NCBI GenBank assembly: GCA_027297485.1
Contig: JAPUHZ010000002.1
Coordinates: forward strand, 1 to 25,152
Source: Deltaproteobacteria bacterium
GTDB lineage: Bacteria > Desulfobacterota_B > Binatia > UBA9968
Length of the DNA: 25,152 nucleotides
Reading direction: 5' to 3'
Part shown: positions 9,739 through 17,309 of the stretch, one piece after another
Layout: each line of letters begins with the position of its first letter
How positions within the stretch are numbered: the stretch's first letter is position 1
The notes under the pieces: generated by a model
Database searches by the model: none
Seen by the model: only the letters and a program-made list of their open reading frames with translations
What the model was told of the DNA's origin: nothing
Made by a program: the position numbers and the translations under genes

Positions 9739-10539
9739 TTAAAACGCCCTATTCAATGTCTCCACTTGCTCTGGCGATAGCCTCCAGCCGGACGCCTGGC
9801 AGTTTTCGACTACACGTTCCACTTTGTCGGATTTTGGTATGGCTATGACATTGGGCTTGGATATGCACCAGTTGAGGGCAACCTGGGCCAGGGTCTTTCC
9901 GGTATCTTCTGCTATCTTCTGAAGCACGTGCATGGCGCGTCTATGCCTCAAAAGAGGTTTTGAGGTTAGTTGACCCATAGCCAAAGGGCTGTAGGCGATC
10001 ACAGTCACGTTATTCTTTTCACAATAAGATAGCAGACTATCCTCGATCTCTCTGTCAAGCAGACTGTATAAAACTTGATTGGCAACAATCTTATACTTGT
10101 TCATCGAATCCTGCGCCTCTTGAAGGTCCTTCACGGAAAAATTGCTGACACCAATGAATCTTACTTTCCCCATATCGACAAGTTTCTCCATCGCCCGCAT
10201 AGTCTCTCTAATAGGCACACTGGGATTGGTCCAGTGAATCTGATACAGGTCGATAAAATTCGTTCCCAGTCTCTTGAGGCTGTTCTCGGCCGCTCTTAAA
10301 ACGTCGTCGTACCGCAGATGACTTGCCGAGACCTTGGTAGCAATGAACACCTGGTCGCGCTGTCCCTTTGCCGCTTCCCCGATAATTTTTTCAGTGCCGT
10401 AGATTTCAGCGGTATCGATGAGAAATGCGCCCAGAGCTATGCCCTTTCTCAGCGGCTCTATACCACCGCGATATTGCCATGCCCCGAGGCCGATCTCAGG
10501 CAGCTTAACTCCGGTCGCTCCCAGTTCCTTAAGATCCAC
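9739..10539 (-). CDS. Aldo/keto reductase (small, 2,5-diketogluconate reductase-like)
   Basis: The protein is 266 aa when started at GTG (complement of 10537-10539). That start is preceded by a strong GAGGTGG site and gives the family-like VDLKELGATGVKLPEIGLGA. The frame is open further to 10575 but without similarity. The AKR tetrad is complete: D42 and Y47 in DTAEIYGTE, K69 in IATKVS, H102 in LYQIHW. The cofactor region IAIPKSDKVERVVENCQA is near the end. It is shorter than typical 280-330 aa AKRs but has no missing core element. The substrate is unknown. It differs clearly from the AKR at 6538, so the two are not a recent duplication. It may be co-transcribed with frmA downstream. Confidence 0.9.
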   Translation of the reverse strand: MDLKELGATGVKLPEIGLGAWQYRGGIEPLRKGIALGAFLIDTAEIYGTEKIIGEAAKGQRDQVFIATKVSASHLRYDDVLRAAENSLKRLGTNFIDLYQIHWTNPSVPIRETMRAMEKLVDMGKVRFIGVSNFSVKDLQEAQDSMNKYKIVANQVLYSLLDREIEDSLLSYCEKNNVTVIAYSPLAMGQLTSKPLLRHRRAMHVLQKIAEDTGKTLAQVALNWCISKPNVIAIPKSDKVERVVENCQASGWRLSPEQVETLNRAF

Positions 10540-10582
10540 ATTCCACCTCAGATTTGTTAAAGGGTTATAGCCCAATGTTTGT

Positions 10583-10632
10583 CCTGTTGCAATTATTCAT
10601 GAATTTGTGGGAAAGGAGAGGGTAGACTGATT
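10583..10632 (+). repeat. 50-bp duplicated upstream element, copy 2
   Basis: This is the second copy of the element at 6405-6454, with about 43 of 50 positions identical. It sits between the divergent aldo/keto reductase and NIPSNAP genes and ends 16 bases before the NIPSNAP start. It lies in the intergenic space that must hold the promoters of both genes, which supports a regulatory role. Confidence 0.55.
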
Positions 10633-10648
10633 AGAGGAGGGAAAAACC

Positions 10649-11263
10649 ATGATTATAGAGATGCGAACCTATCTGCTGAAGCCGGGAAGCGTTGCGGCCT
10701 TTGAGCAGCGTTTTGCGGAGGCCCTGCCGAACCGCCTTAAGTTCTCCAAGCTTGGTGCGTTCTGGCACTCAGAGATTGGCACGCTAAACCAGGTCATCCA
10801 TGTCTGGCCCTACAAGGATTTCGCGGATCGGGAGCGTATCGGGGGAGAGGCAAGAAAGAGCGGGCAGTGGCCGCCGAAGGTCCGTGAGTTTATTCTCACC
10901 CAGGAAAACAAGATCCTGCAGGCCGCGCCCTTTTCCCCGCCGCTCGAGGAAAAGAAACTCGGCAATGTTTACGAGATCCGGACCTATACCTATCAGCCTG
11001 GGGCCATGCCCACGGTACTGGAGCGGTGGGCAAAGGTAATCGGGGAGCGCATCAAGCTCTCGCCGTTGGCCGCCTGCTGGCATACCGCCATCGGTCCACT
11101 CAATCAGTTCATTCACATCTGGCCTTACCAGGATATGGCTGAACGGAGCCGCATACGCGCTGAGAGTCTAAAGATCCAGGGTTGGCCTCCGCCCACCCGC
11201 GAGTTGCTGCTCAAGCAGGAGAACAGCCTCGTCGTCCCTGCACCGTTTTCTCCACTGCACTGA
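10649..11263 (+). CDS. NIPSNAP family protein, duplicated domain
   Basis: The 204-aa cytoplasmic protein starts at ATG 10649 after a good GAGGAGGG ribosome binding site. It is built of two ~98-residue ferredoxin-like NIPSNAP domains. The first runs from MIIEMRTYLLKPG through FWHSEIGTLNQVIHVWPYKD to about residue 98. The second runs from VYEIRTYTYQPG through CWHTAIGPLNQFIHIWPYQD to the C-terminus. The two halves are about half identical, indicating internal duplication. NIPSNAP proteins are dimeric alpha-beta barrel folds with no settled bacterial role. They often accompany oxidoreductases and CoA or aromatic metabolism genes. It is divergent from the aldo/keto reductase and followed by pyrD after 72 bases. 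Confidence 0.9.
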   Translation: MIIEMRTYLLKPGSVAAFEQRFAEALPNRLKFSKLGAFWHSEIGTLNQVIHVWPYKDFADRERIGGEARKSGQWPPKVREFILTQENKILQAAPFSPPLEEKKLGNVYEIRTYTYQPGAMPTVLERWAKVIGERIKLSPLAACWHTAIGPLNQFIHIWPYQDMAERSRIRAESLKIQGWPPPTRELLLKQENSLVVPAPFSPLH

Positions 11264-11335
11264 GAGGCGGGAGCCGCGCAGTCCTGGCAAAAAGTTGATG
11301 GCAGTTAGCTTCGTTGATATGTAATATGAAAATCT

Positions 11336-12436
11336 ATGCTTTACAAAACTCTCCTACGTCCACTCCTTTTCCTCAAAGACCCAGAGAAAGCTCACGAACA
11401 GACTCTAGCCCTGCTTTCCAATTTGAGTTTTATGGAAGGCGCCCTCGAACGGTTTTTTGCCGTTAAGGACGGGCGCCTTCAGGTTCACCTTGGTCCCTTG
11501 ACCTTCCCCAATCCAGTCGGATTGGCGGCGGGGTTCGATAAGAACGGGATTGCCATAAGGACATGGCCCGGATTTGGCTTTGGTTTCCTGGAGATCGGCG
11601 CCGTCACGGCACGCGCACAGCCGGGCAATCCCATGCCGCGACTCTTCCGGCTGCCAAAGGATCATGCATTGATCAATCGACTGGGGTTCAACAACGAAGG
11701 TGCTGAGGCCATAGCCGACCGACTAGAAATGTTGCGAATTAAGGGGAAACCGTTGCGAATCCCTCTCGGAATCAATATCGGTAGAACCAAGGTTGTTGAA
11801 AACAAAGATGCCGCAGCGGACTATCTCTTTACCTTTGAACGACTCTATCCCTTTGGAGACTACTTCACGCTCAATGTCAGTTCCCCTAATACACCGAACC
11901 TGCGCGACCTCCAAGAAAAGAGCCGCTTGGTCGAGCTGGTCAATGTGATTCAGGAGAAAAATCGTGAGCTGGCAAGACAATCAAAGGCTGGGGATAAACC
12001 GATCCTGATAAAAATCGCGCCGGACATGGAATTCTCACAGGTTGATGAGATCGTAGAGGTGGCTCAGTCTCAAAAAGTGACCGGCATCATTGCGACCAAC
12101 GCTACGGCTTTCCTGAGAGAGAATCTTGTCACCCGCGTCGATGAACCCGGCGGCCTCAGCGGAAAGCCTCTGAGAGCCAAGGCAACCTCGTTTATCCGAC
12201 ATCTTTACAAAACGAGCCAAGGACGTCTGCCCATCATCGGATCAGGAGGGATTTTTACGGCTGAAGACGCCTACGAGAAAATTAGGGCTGGGGCAACGGC
12301 AGTACAGATCTACACGGGCTTCGTCTACGAAGGCCCGGCTGTGGTGAAACGAATTAATCTGGGTTTGTTGCAATTGATCGAGCGAGACGGGTTCAAGAGT
12401 ATTTCGGAGGCTGTGGGGAAGGGAGCTGGAGCGTAA
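11336..12436 (+). CDS. pyrD: Dihydroorotate dehydrogenase (quinone), class 2
   Basis: This FMN flavoprotein oxidises dihydroorotate to orotate and passes electrons to the quinone pool at the inner membrane in pyrimidine synthesis. It is 366 aa from ATG 11336. The N-terminal amphipathic helical region typical of class 2, MLYKTLLRPLLFLKDPEKAH, gives membrane association. Next come NPVGLAAGFDKNG, FLEIGAVTARAQPGNP and RLFRLPKDHALINRLGFNN. The catalytic serine loop is LNVSSPNTPNLRDLQ, the FMN lysine region KPILIKIAPDM, and the phosphate site IIGSGGIFTAEDAYEKIRAG. The ribosome binding site is weak. A possible TTGATG -35 lies at 11295, but no convincing -10 follows. The stop abuts repeat sequence. 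Confidence 0.96.
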   Translation: MLYKTLLRPLLFLKDPEKAHEQTLALLSNLSFMEGALERFFAVKDGRLQVHLGPLTFPNPVGLAAGFDKNGIAIRTWPGFGFGFLEIGAVTARAQPGNPMPRLFRLPKDHALINRLGFNNEGAEAIADRLEMLRIKGKPLRIPLGINIGRTKVVENKDAAADYLFTFERLYPFGDYFTLNVSSPNTPNLRDLQEKSRLVELVNVIQEKNRELARQSKAGDKPILIKIAPDMEFSQVDEIVEVAQSQKVTGIIATNATAFLRENLVTRVDEPGGLSGKPLRAKATSFIRHLYKTSQGRLPIIGSGGIFTAEDAYEKIRAGATAVQIYTGFVYEGPAVVKRINLGLLQLIERDGFKSISEAVGKGAGA

Positions 12437-12478
12437 CAGGATGTTGAAAAACCTTGTTTTCAGACCGGTAAAAAAGGC
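12434..12478. repeat. Left end of an R2-type element
   Basis: It begins in the pyrD stop codon and reads TAACAGGATGTTGAAAAACC, matching the left terminus of the element at 8335-8493, including the following TTTTCAGRCCG segment. The right half is absent and the sequence passes into repeat R3 after about ten bases. Confidence 0.6.
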
Positions 12479-12487
12479 TTCGACCTG

Positions 12488-12611
12488 AGGGGAAACTGTG
12501 TCGGGCCGTTTTCGTGGCCATTTCGAGCTCCCCAGGGCTGCTTGCCTGAGGAAGCGCACACCGAATTTGAGTCCAATGCGGCCAACCCCGAAAAGCAAGT
12601 TCCTATCATTT
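12488..12611 (+). repeat. 124-bp repeat R3, copy 1
   Basis: This is the same length as 15554-15677, with about 116 of 124 positions identical, in direct orientation. It ends one base before the stop codon of the minus-strand dehydrogenase gene at 12613. The two copies bracket a ~3-kb segment with two genes. It contains the segment CACACCGAATTTGAGTCCAA in both copies. No coding function is recognised. Confidence 0.85.
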
Positions 12612-12612
12612 A

Positions 12613-13551
12613 TCATTTCTCCTGCTGAAATGCTTTCCTCCGGCTCGGTCGTTTCGGTGAGGATCTATCTCGCAAAAGACCCCTTTCAGAAAACAGCTTG
12701 ATTGTGTTAACCAGTGTCTCCCCATGCGTGTTTGTCGGTGATTCCTTGTCGGACTTGAGATCTGAAATCGCCCTCAGGATTTTTTCCACGGACGGCACGA
12801 CAATCGGGTCCAACCCGTAATGCAAAAACGTTTCACGGAGTTCGGCCATTTCCTCACTCCTGCGCGCAGCATGCAGCGGTAGAGATGCTATTGAATGACC
12901 AACTTTCTGCGGCAAGCCGGGGTAGCTCCTTTCGTAGTCCGCCAAGGCTTCCTTCAACAAACCAAACTTTTCTGCACCGACCAAGAGCTCGGAGAGAAGT
13001 CCCGCCAGCCCCTTGGTCAAACCAGCATGGATGACTTTGAATGCGGAGGCCTGGGTCACACCTGGTCCCAAGACTTTGATGCATAGACCTAATTCGCTAA
13101 GTGGGTTGAGGCTACTTGCTTGTGGACCTGAGACATAAACCACCGTACCCTTGTCTAAGTTCGCTGCGCCCCCGAGGATACAGCCATCGACATAATTGGC
13201 GTGTGCCTGCGTCAGTATACGATTCACCTCTTCCGCCGTCATTGGCGAGATGGCATTAGCGTCCATGTAGAGAAGCCCTGTCCGCCTATTGTTTAAAAGT
13301 GCTCGAGCCACTCGCTCTGCAACCTGTTTTGCAGCAAAAGGAACAACGATCGAAACGATGACATTGACCAGAGAGACCAGTTTTTCCAATGACGGAACAA
13401 GTTCAACCCCAGCACTATCGGCGCGGCTCCGCGTTGCCGCACTTCTGTCACCCACAAAGCTCAAAACTTCCACTCCGTGAGTTCGCAGCACACGCGCCCA
13501 GTGATACCCCATCTCCCCAATGCTGAGAATGCCAATACGCTTAAAATTCAT
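12613..13551 (-). CDS. NAD(P)-dependent dehydrogenase, DUF1932 / 6-phosphogluconate dehydrogenase-like
   Basis: The 312-aa predicted cytoplasmic oxidoreductase starts at the ATG complementary to 13549-13551, five bases after GGAGG. A GTG two codons upstream is less likely. The N-terminal Rossmann domain opens RIGILSIGEMGYHWARVL, with the GxxxxGxMG-type dinucleotide loop. LLYMDANAISPMTAEEV resembles the substrate-side loop of beta-hydroxyacid dehydrogenases. The C-terminal helical part has DGCILGGAA and then FKVIHAGLTKGLAGLLSELL, carrying the catalytic lysine position, followed by a DUF1932-like region. The reaction is probably NAD(P)-linked oxidation of a small hydroxy acid; the substrate is unknown. 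The basic tail RSSPKRPSRRKAFQQEK runs up to repeat R3. It is convergent with pyrD. Confidence 0.82.
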   Translation of the reverse strand: MNFKRIGILSIGEMGYHWARVLRTHGVEVLSFVGDRSAATRSRADSAGVELVPSLEKLVSLVNVIVSIVVPFAAKQVAERVARALLNNRRTGLLYMDANAISPMTAEEVNRILTQAHANYVDGCILGGAANLDKGTVVYVSGPQASSLNPLSELGLCIKVLGPGVTQASAFKVIHAGLTKGLAGLLSELLVGAEKFGLLKEALADYERSYPGLPQKVGHSIASLPLHAARRSEEMAELRETFLHYGLDPIVVPSVEKILRAISDLKSDKESPTNTHGETLVNTIKLFSERGLLRDRSSPKRPSRRKAFQQEK

Positions 13552-14132
13552 AAACACCTCCAGCGAATTTCACTGCTGATTACATTTTCAAAGTCTTTTA
13601 GCTCTCGGCCTACAAGTCAATACTCATGTAAGGGGTGGATGGAGTCAAGGGTACGAGGGGTTTGTTCGAAAACAAGATAGCGGTACATCAAATTATATCA
13701 AACACGGGATTTGAAACCCCCTTTGGAAACCTATTAGTTAAGTGACCGCGGCAAGCCACGGGTTATGCATAATAAATGTGTCGTTTAATTGAACTTTGAG
13801 GAGTAATTCTATTGTGGAAATATAAGAGAGCCCGACTGCCTGATGTCGGGCAAACGAGGAGTTCAACTGTGAGCGTCAAGACATGAACGTTAGGTAGCTC
13901 CCCACCTCATTTTGCCGGCAGAAATACCATTCATATGCTGGTTGGCAAATCGCGCTGAGTGACCTGTCAACACCTCGCATGATTTTATTGCGATTCCAAT
14001 ACCTTAGTAGGGGAAATCCAGATCCTTAAAAATCCGTAAACAGTGCAGATCTTGTCGGTATTTCATGTCTACGCGACCTCGCGTTCTCCGTGGCCTCACC
14101 AGCGATCGCAGAACTAGAGGAGCCGGGGCAAC
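13552..14132. other. Intergenic region between DUF1932 dehydrogenase and dienelactone hydrolase
   Basis: This 581-base stretch has no supportable gene. Apart from the inverted R1 copy at 13692-13773, it holds a small hairpin at 13830-13851, with arms GCCCGAC and GTCGGGC around an 8-base loop. No T-run follows, so the hairpin is not a standard terminator. The upstream region of the minus-strand dehydrogenase must lie in the first part; no clear promoter was found. Confidence 0.5.
13692..13773 (-). repeat. Repeat R1, copy 3, inverted and internally deleted
   Basis: Read on the complement it follows repeat R1: an ATTATGCAT-like start, the CGTGGCTTGCCGCGG palindrome, then GGTTTCCAAAGGGG, then directly GGTTTCAAATCCCGTG and GATATAATT. 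The ~45 bases between the two blocks in the full copies are missing. It is more diverged than copies 1 and 2, so it is probably older. Confidence 0.65.
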
Positions 14133-15011
14133 CTAAGCTGCTCCCCCTTTCAGGTGCTTCGAAAAGAAGGCGAGGGCTTTCGTCCAGGCATCTTTGGCCG
14201 CTTCGGGATGGTAACGGTCCGGCCTAGTCTCCTGATAAAACGCATGCTTGGCGCCTTTATAGATATGGTACTCATAGCTCTTCTTGTATTTATCCATGGC
14301 CGCCTTTAGCTCTGGAACCTTCGAGGTAATCCTTTTGTCCAGCCCACCGTATAGGCCCAGCACTGGGGCCTTGATGTCATAGACCTGCGAGAGAGGATTA
14401 GGATTTCTACCATAGAAGACCACGCACGCGGCCAACTCTGGAAACTTTGTGGCACTCAGAAGCGAAATGCCACCGCCCCAGCAAAATCCGACGATTCCGA
14501 TGCGATCGGCCTTCACTTCCTTGGACCTTCGAAGATGGTCAAAGGTAGTCCTCACCACATCCAAGACAATGTCTTTCCTCATCCCCGACACCATGCCTCT
14601 TGCAGCCTCTTTGCCGAGCTGTTGGATCCCGCCAAATCGCGAGATGGTATCTGGAGCCGCGGCAAAATAGCCCTCTTTGGCAAAGCGGCGGGTTACATCC
14701 TGAATGTGTTCTTCTACTCCTCGGTTCGCCGAAATCACGAGCACTCCCGGGAACGGCCCGCTCCCTTTAGGCTTGGAGCGGTAAAAATAGGAGGTATACT
14801 CTTTTGCAGGAGTATCAGCCCAACCGGATTCCAGATCCGGATCATCCGCGGGCACTACTATCGCCTCAGCCTTCCGCCCGATCGCCGTATCAAAGAGCAA
14901 TCCCGCTAAGACCACGCTGCCCAGCAACTTGGCCACTTGACTGATGAACTCACGGCGACCGACCCTGCCTCCTTTTGCCTCTTCTATTAAGTCTTTAATT
15001 TCTTCAGGCAT
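14133..15011 (-). CDS. Dienelactone hydrolase family protein with Tat-type signal
   Basis: This is a 292-aa alpha/beta hydrolase. The start is the ATG complementary to 15009-15011, with a GGAGGAG site directly before it. The N-terminal ~50 residues carry GRREFIS (R19, R20) and a hydrophobic LLGSVVLAGLLFD, a Tat-like export signal following a short cytoplasmic leader. The hydrolase domain has the family triad: C177 in GFCWGGG, D225 in GGLDKR, H256 in KGAKHAFY. Cysteine as nucleophile marks the dienelactone hydrolase family (PF01738) rather than serine esterases. Known members hydrolyse 4-carboxymethylenebutenolide; exported members are usually of unknown substrate. The gene is alone on its strand between repeat-rich gaps. 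Confidence 0.9.
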   Translation of the reverse strand: MPEEIKDLIEEAKGGRVGRREFISQVAKLLGSVVLAGLLFDTAIGRKAEAIVVPADDPDLESGWADTPAKEYTSYFYRSKPKGSGPFPGVLVISANRGVEEHIQDVTRRFAKEGYFAAAPDTISRFGGIQQLGKEAARGMVSGMRKDIVLDVVRTTFDHLRRSKEVKADRIGIVGFCWGGGISLLSATKFPELAACVVFYGRNPNPLSQVYDIKAPVLGLYGGLDKRITSKVPELKAAMDKYKKSYEYHIYKGAKHAFYQETRPDRYHPEAAKDAWTKALAFFSKHLKGGAA

Positions 15012-15043
15012 CTCATCTCCTCCTTATCCTATAAATTGATTTG

Positions 15044-15174
15044 AATATTAGCATACCCCGCGGCTAGCCGCGGGCACATAACCGATGGGGTTTCCAAAGG
15101 GGAGAAGCGGTAGCTCTTCCCCCATAGATCTTCCCTTGGGCCGACCTCGGGGTTTCAAACCCCGTGGTCGATAT
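15044..15174 (+). repeat. 131-bp repeat R1, copy 2
   Basis: This copy differs from 6021-6151 at about four positions and has the same length and orientation. It keeps both palindromes, although the outer arm of the right one has one mismatch. It lies just upstream of the dienelactone hydrolase gene on the other strand, so it occupies that gene's promoter region. A 63-codon open frame across it is not a credible protein. Confidence 0.87.
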
Positions 15175-15386
15175 GACTTGATTTGTAAGGTGCTGGTTGT
15201 GGAACTCTTTCATTACAAGCAGTTCACTCCACCATTCTGGGTATACCCAAAGAGGGCTACTATAGAGTTTCCGTGAACGGGCCGGGACTATAATGACCTA
15301 GGTGTAACTTGTCAAGCGAAGTTTTTTACCTTGTCGTAGCAAAGTAATTATGTCAGGGGTTAATAGCAATGTGACTATGTCAGGGT

Positions 15387-15482
15387 ATGAAAACCATTGC
15401 CCTGACAATGGAAGAGCAAAAGCGGGTAGAAGTCTTTCAGAGGGTCTTTAGAGGAATAGGAGTAGTGGACGTTGTTGACTAA
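15387..15482 (+). pseudogene. Transposase N-terminal remnant (ISNCY/IS481-like helix-turn-helix)
   Basis: A 31-codon frame starts MKTIALTMEEQKRVEVFQRV and stops at TAA 15480-15482. This resembles the first helix of the helix-turn-helix region in ISNCY-type transposases, which begin with a similar 'EQKR..V..RV' stretch. The recognition helix and the DDE domain are absent. The TATGTCAGG words just upstream (15358-15385) may be part of an old terminal repeat. The match is short, so the family is tentative. Confidence 0.4.
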
Positions 15483-15509
15483 GTTGAATTACTCCGGCAA
15501 AAAGGGTTT

Positions 15510-15677
15510 TTGACATAAGTACCCATTATCGGATACTGTCCCGCTGCAGAAAAAGGGGAAACTGTGTCGGGCCGTTTTCTTGGCCGTTCCGTGCTCCCCA
15601 AGGCTGCTTGCCTGGGGAAGCGCACACCGAATTTGAGTCCAATGCGGCCAACCCCGAAAAGTAATTTCCTATCATTT
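15510..15677 (+). repeat. ~165-bp element R3, full copy with left motif
   Basis: It begins TTGACATAAGTACCCATTAT and continues to GGATACTGT. It ends in AATTTCCTATCATTT. The last 124 bases (15554-15677) equal the R3 copy at 12488-12611. The same start and end motifs, with a different middle, occur at 16003-16165. Shared ends with variable interior suggest a family of small mobile or satellite elements. The left motif contains a perfect TTGACA, 18 bases before TACTGT. Confidence 0.65.
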
Positions 15678-15855
15678 CGCAAAGTCCTTGAGACGTGATC
15701 AGGCCAACGTTAGCCTCATGTTGTCGCGGTCGGCTGCGAGGGCAGAGAGTAAAGGTCAAAAGATTGATAAGAGCGTTATGTCTGGGCCCTATTCTGATTG
15801 TCTGATTGTATTGCATAGAGCCGGAAGGGTACTTCCGGGCAGGCTGAAGGCAGAA

Positions 15856-15875
15856 GGACCTTTTTCAACGGTCTG
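15856..15875 (+). repeat. Right-end fragment of an R2-type element
   Basis: GGACCTTTTTCAACGGTCTG matches the right terminus of the element at 8335-8493 with one difference. The rest of the element is absent here. Confidence 0.55.
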
Positions 15876-15938
15876 GTGCAAGTGGACATTACTCTACTGA
15901 ATTTGACATCCAGCGTGTTATCTAAGCTTATTTCGCGT

Positions 15939-15972
15939 AGGGCTCAATTAAAACGTCGTTTAATTGGGCCCT
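15939..15972. repeat. 34-nt hairpin H, copy 1
   Basis: The arms AGGGCTCAATTAAA and TTTAATTGGGCCCT form a 14-bp stem with one mismatch and a 6-base loop. The same 34-nt frame recurs at 17719, 17831 and 24991. It is followed by a run of G, as in copy 2. Confidence 0.75.
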
Positions 15973-16002
15973 GGGGGGGGAATTAAGGTCTGCTAGGTTG
16001 TG

Positions 16003-16165
16003 TTGACATAATTGCACGTTATCGGATATTGTTAGAGCAGTAATCCGGGGGCCGTTCAGCTCTTTCCGGCAGCCGCTTGGGTTTTCGGATGCGTTCTGGC
16101 ATGTGGTCGCGCGGAGAATTTGTGAGTCTTGGTGATCATGCTTCAAAAGGAATTTCCTATCATTT
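16003..16165 (+). repeat. ~165-bp element related to R3, divergent middle
   Basis: It begins with TTGACATAA and TTATCGGATATTGT, matching the R3 left end at about 25 of 30 positions. It ends AAAAGGAATTTCCTATCATT, like R3. The interior is not recognisably similar. TTGACA is followed after 18 bases by TATTGT, a promoter-like pair facing the Sel1 gene. Confidence 0.55.
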
Positions 16166-16228
16166 GATAATCCGTGGTCAGGCAGCGGGGCTAAGCCGGT
16201 GGACTAGACGTTAAGGAAGCCACAGATC

Positions 16229-17212
16229 GTGGGTCAGACTCCAACAAAGCAGTTTATGCAGTTCTGGAAGGCCGTCAACGTGAGGGTTGGTGTGGCCGTT
16301 CTTCTTTTCACCTTCTCCGTATTTCCCTCCCCCACAAACGCTGGCTTCGAAGAAGGTAGGGATGCTTATAACAAAGGAGACTATGTAATAGCAGAGAAAG
16401 AGTTTCGTGAGTTGGCAAATCCCGGGATAGTCGAAGAATCTGATGAATCTAAATCCATCATAGAAGTAATTTGGGACGGTTTTACATGGCCTTTCCGCTG
16501 GGCATGGGGGGGAATAAGTGGCGGCGGCGGGAGCAAAAAAGGAAATGCTTCAGCGCAGCTATATCTTGGTATGATGTATGCGTTAGGACAAGGCGTTCCG
16601 CAGGACTATTCAGAAGCGCTCAAGTGGTTTTCCCTAGCTGCGGAACAGGGAGATGCTCAAGCACAGTACGTGCTTGGTACCATGTATTTCGAAGGACGAG
16701 GCGTTCCACAGGTTTACTCAGAAGCATTCAAGTGGTTTTCCCTAGCTGCGGAACAGGGAGAGGCTGCAGCGCAAAACAGTCTTGCAAATATGTATATCGA
16801 CGGAAAGGGTGTTCCGCGGGATTATTCAAAAGCGCTCAAGTGGGTTCGCATGGCTGCGGAACAGGGAGATGCTGATGCACAGAACAACCTTGCGCGGATG
16901 TATGCGCTAGGACGAGACGTTCCGCAGGATTATTCAAAAGCGCTCAAGTGGGTTCGCATGGCTGCGGAACAGGGGAATGCTGTAGCGCAAAACGGCCTAG
17001 GTAGGTTGTATTCCAATGGACATGGAGTCGCAAAGGACTATGTCCAAGCACATATGTGGTACAACCTCGCAGCAGCACAAGGACACGAGGCAGCAAAAAA
17101 AAGCCGAGGTCTTGCTGAAAAACTGATGTCCCGTAAACAGATTGCAGAAGCGCAACGACTAGCGGCTGGATGGACGAAGAAAACCTCTAAAAAAATATCT
17201 GGAGAGAGATAA
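16229..17212 (+). CDS. Secreted Sel1-repeat (TPR-like) protein
   Basis: The 327-aa protein starts at GTG 16229, with AAGGAAG ten bases upstream; ATG 16256 is an alternative. A signal peptide (residues ~1-38) has a VGVAVLLFTFSVF core and ends at a TNA-G site. A TPR-like DAYNKGDYVIAEKEF follows, then a linker with Trp-rich WDGFTWPFRWAWGG and a GGGG stretch. Next come five 36-residue Sel1 repeats (about 108-287), each of the form AQ..LG.MY..G.GVPQDYS.ALKW...AAEQG. The C-terminal region has KLMSRKQIAEAQRLA, the usual Sel1-protein ending. Such proteins are periplasmic scaffolds for protein-protein contacts. The repeats are very similar in DNA, implying recent expansion or conversion. It lies between mobile-element debris, so it may have been acquired. 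Confidence 0.9.
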   Translation: MGQTPTKQFMQFWKAVNVRVGVAVLLFTFSVFPSPTNAGFEEGRDAYNKGDYVIAEKEFRELANPGIVEESDESKSIIEVIWDGFTWPFRWAWGGISGGGGSKKGNASAQLYLGMMYALGQGVPQDYSEALKWFSLAAEQGDAQAQYVLGTMYFEGRGVPQVYSEAFKWFSLAAEQGEAAAQNSLANMYIDGKGVPRDYSKALKWVRMAAEQGDADAQNNLARMYALGRDVPQDYSKALKWVRMAAEQGNAVAQNGLGRLYSNGHGVAKDYVQAHMWYNLAAAQGHEAAKKSRGLAEKLMSRKQIAEAQRLAAGWTKKTSKKISGER

Positions 17213-17217
17213 CAAAG

Positions 17218-17235
17218 AGGGCAATCTAAAGCCCT
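17218..17235 (+). terminator. Weak hairpin after the Sel1 gene
   Basis: AGGGC (17218-17222) pairs with GCCCT (17231-17235), six bases after the Sel1 stop. Only a weak pyrimidine-rich stretch follows, so it is a poor rho-independent terminator at best. Confidence 0.3.
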
Positions 17236-17309
17236 GACCCGTTTCTACAGATTTACTCCTCTGCTCTCCTTTTCGCGTATTCAGACGGATTAGTGATGAA
17301 ATCAGCCAC

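Larger units (their letters stand above)
15012..16228. other. Repeat-rich intergenic region without an intact gene
   Basis: About 1.2 kb is built of repeat R1 copy 2, a transposase N-terminal remnant, two ~165-bp elements (15510-15677 and 16003-16165), an R2 right-end fragment (15856-15875) and a 34-nt hairpin (15939-15972). Several open frames of 60-95 codons cross these repeats, but none shows family similarity. Confidence 0.6.

Noticed and set aside
11295..11327. Sigma-70 promoter for pyrD
   Set aside because: TTGATG is a fair -35, but the best -10 candidates (TATGTA, TAATAT) match poorly or at the wrong spacing, and transcription would start only a few bases before the ATG.
13862..13892. 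Possible integron attC-like cores (GTTCAAC ... GTTAGGT)
   Set aside because: The two core-like heptamers are only about 20 bases apart, too close for an attC site, and their arms do not pair properly. No integrase or cassette structure is present.
15085..15276. 63-codon open frame beginning MGFPKGRSGSSSP
   Set aside because: It lies mostly inside repeat R1 copy 2, has no ribosome binding site, and is not preserved as a full frame in the other R1 copies.
15526..15816. 96-codon minus-strand frame across repeat R3
   Set aside because: It follows the repeat by chance; the related R3 copy at 12488-12611 does not keep the same protein and no family is recognised.
16471..16875. 134-codon frame overlapping the Sel1 gene
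   Set aside because: It is periodic only because the Sel1 DNA repeats are 108 bases, a multiple of three. Its product is Cys/Arg-rich nonsense.
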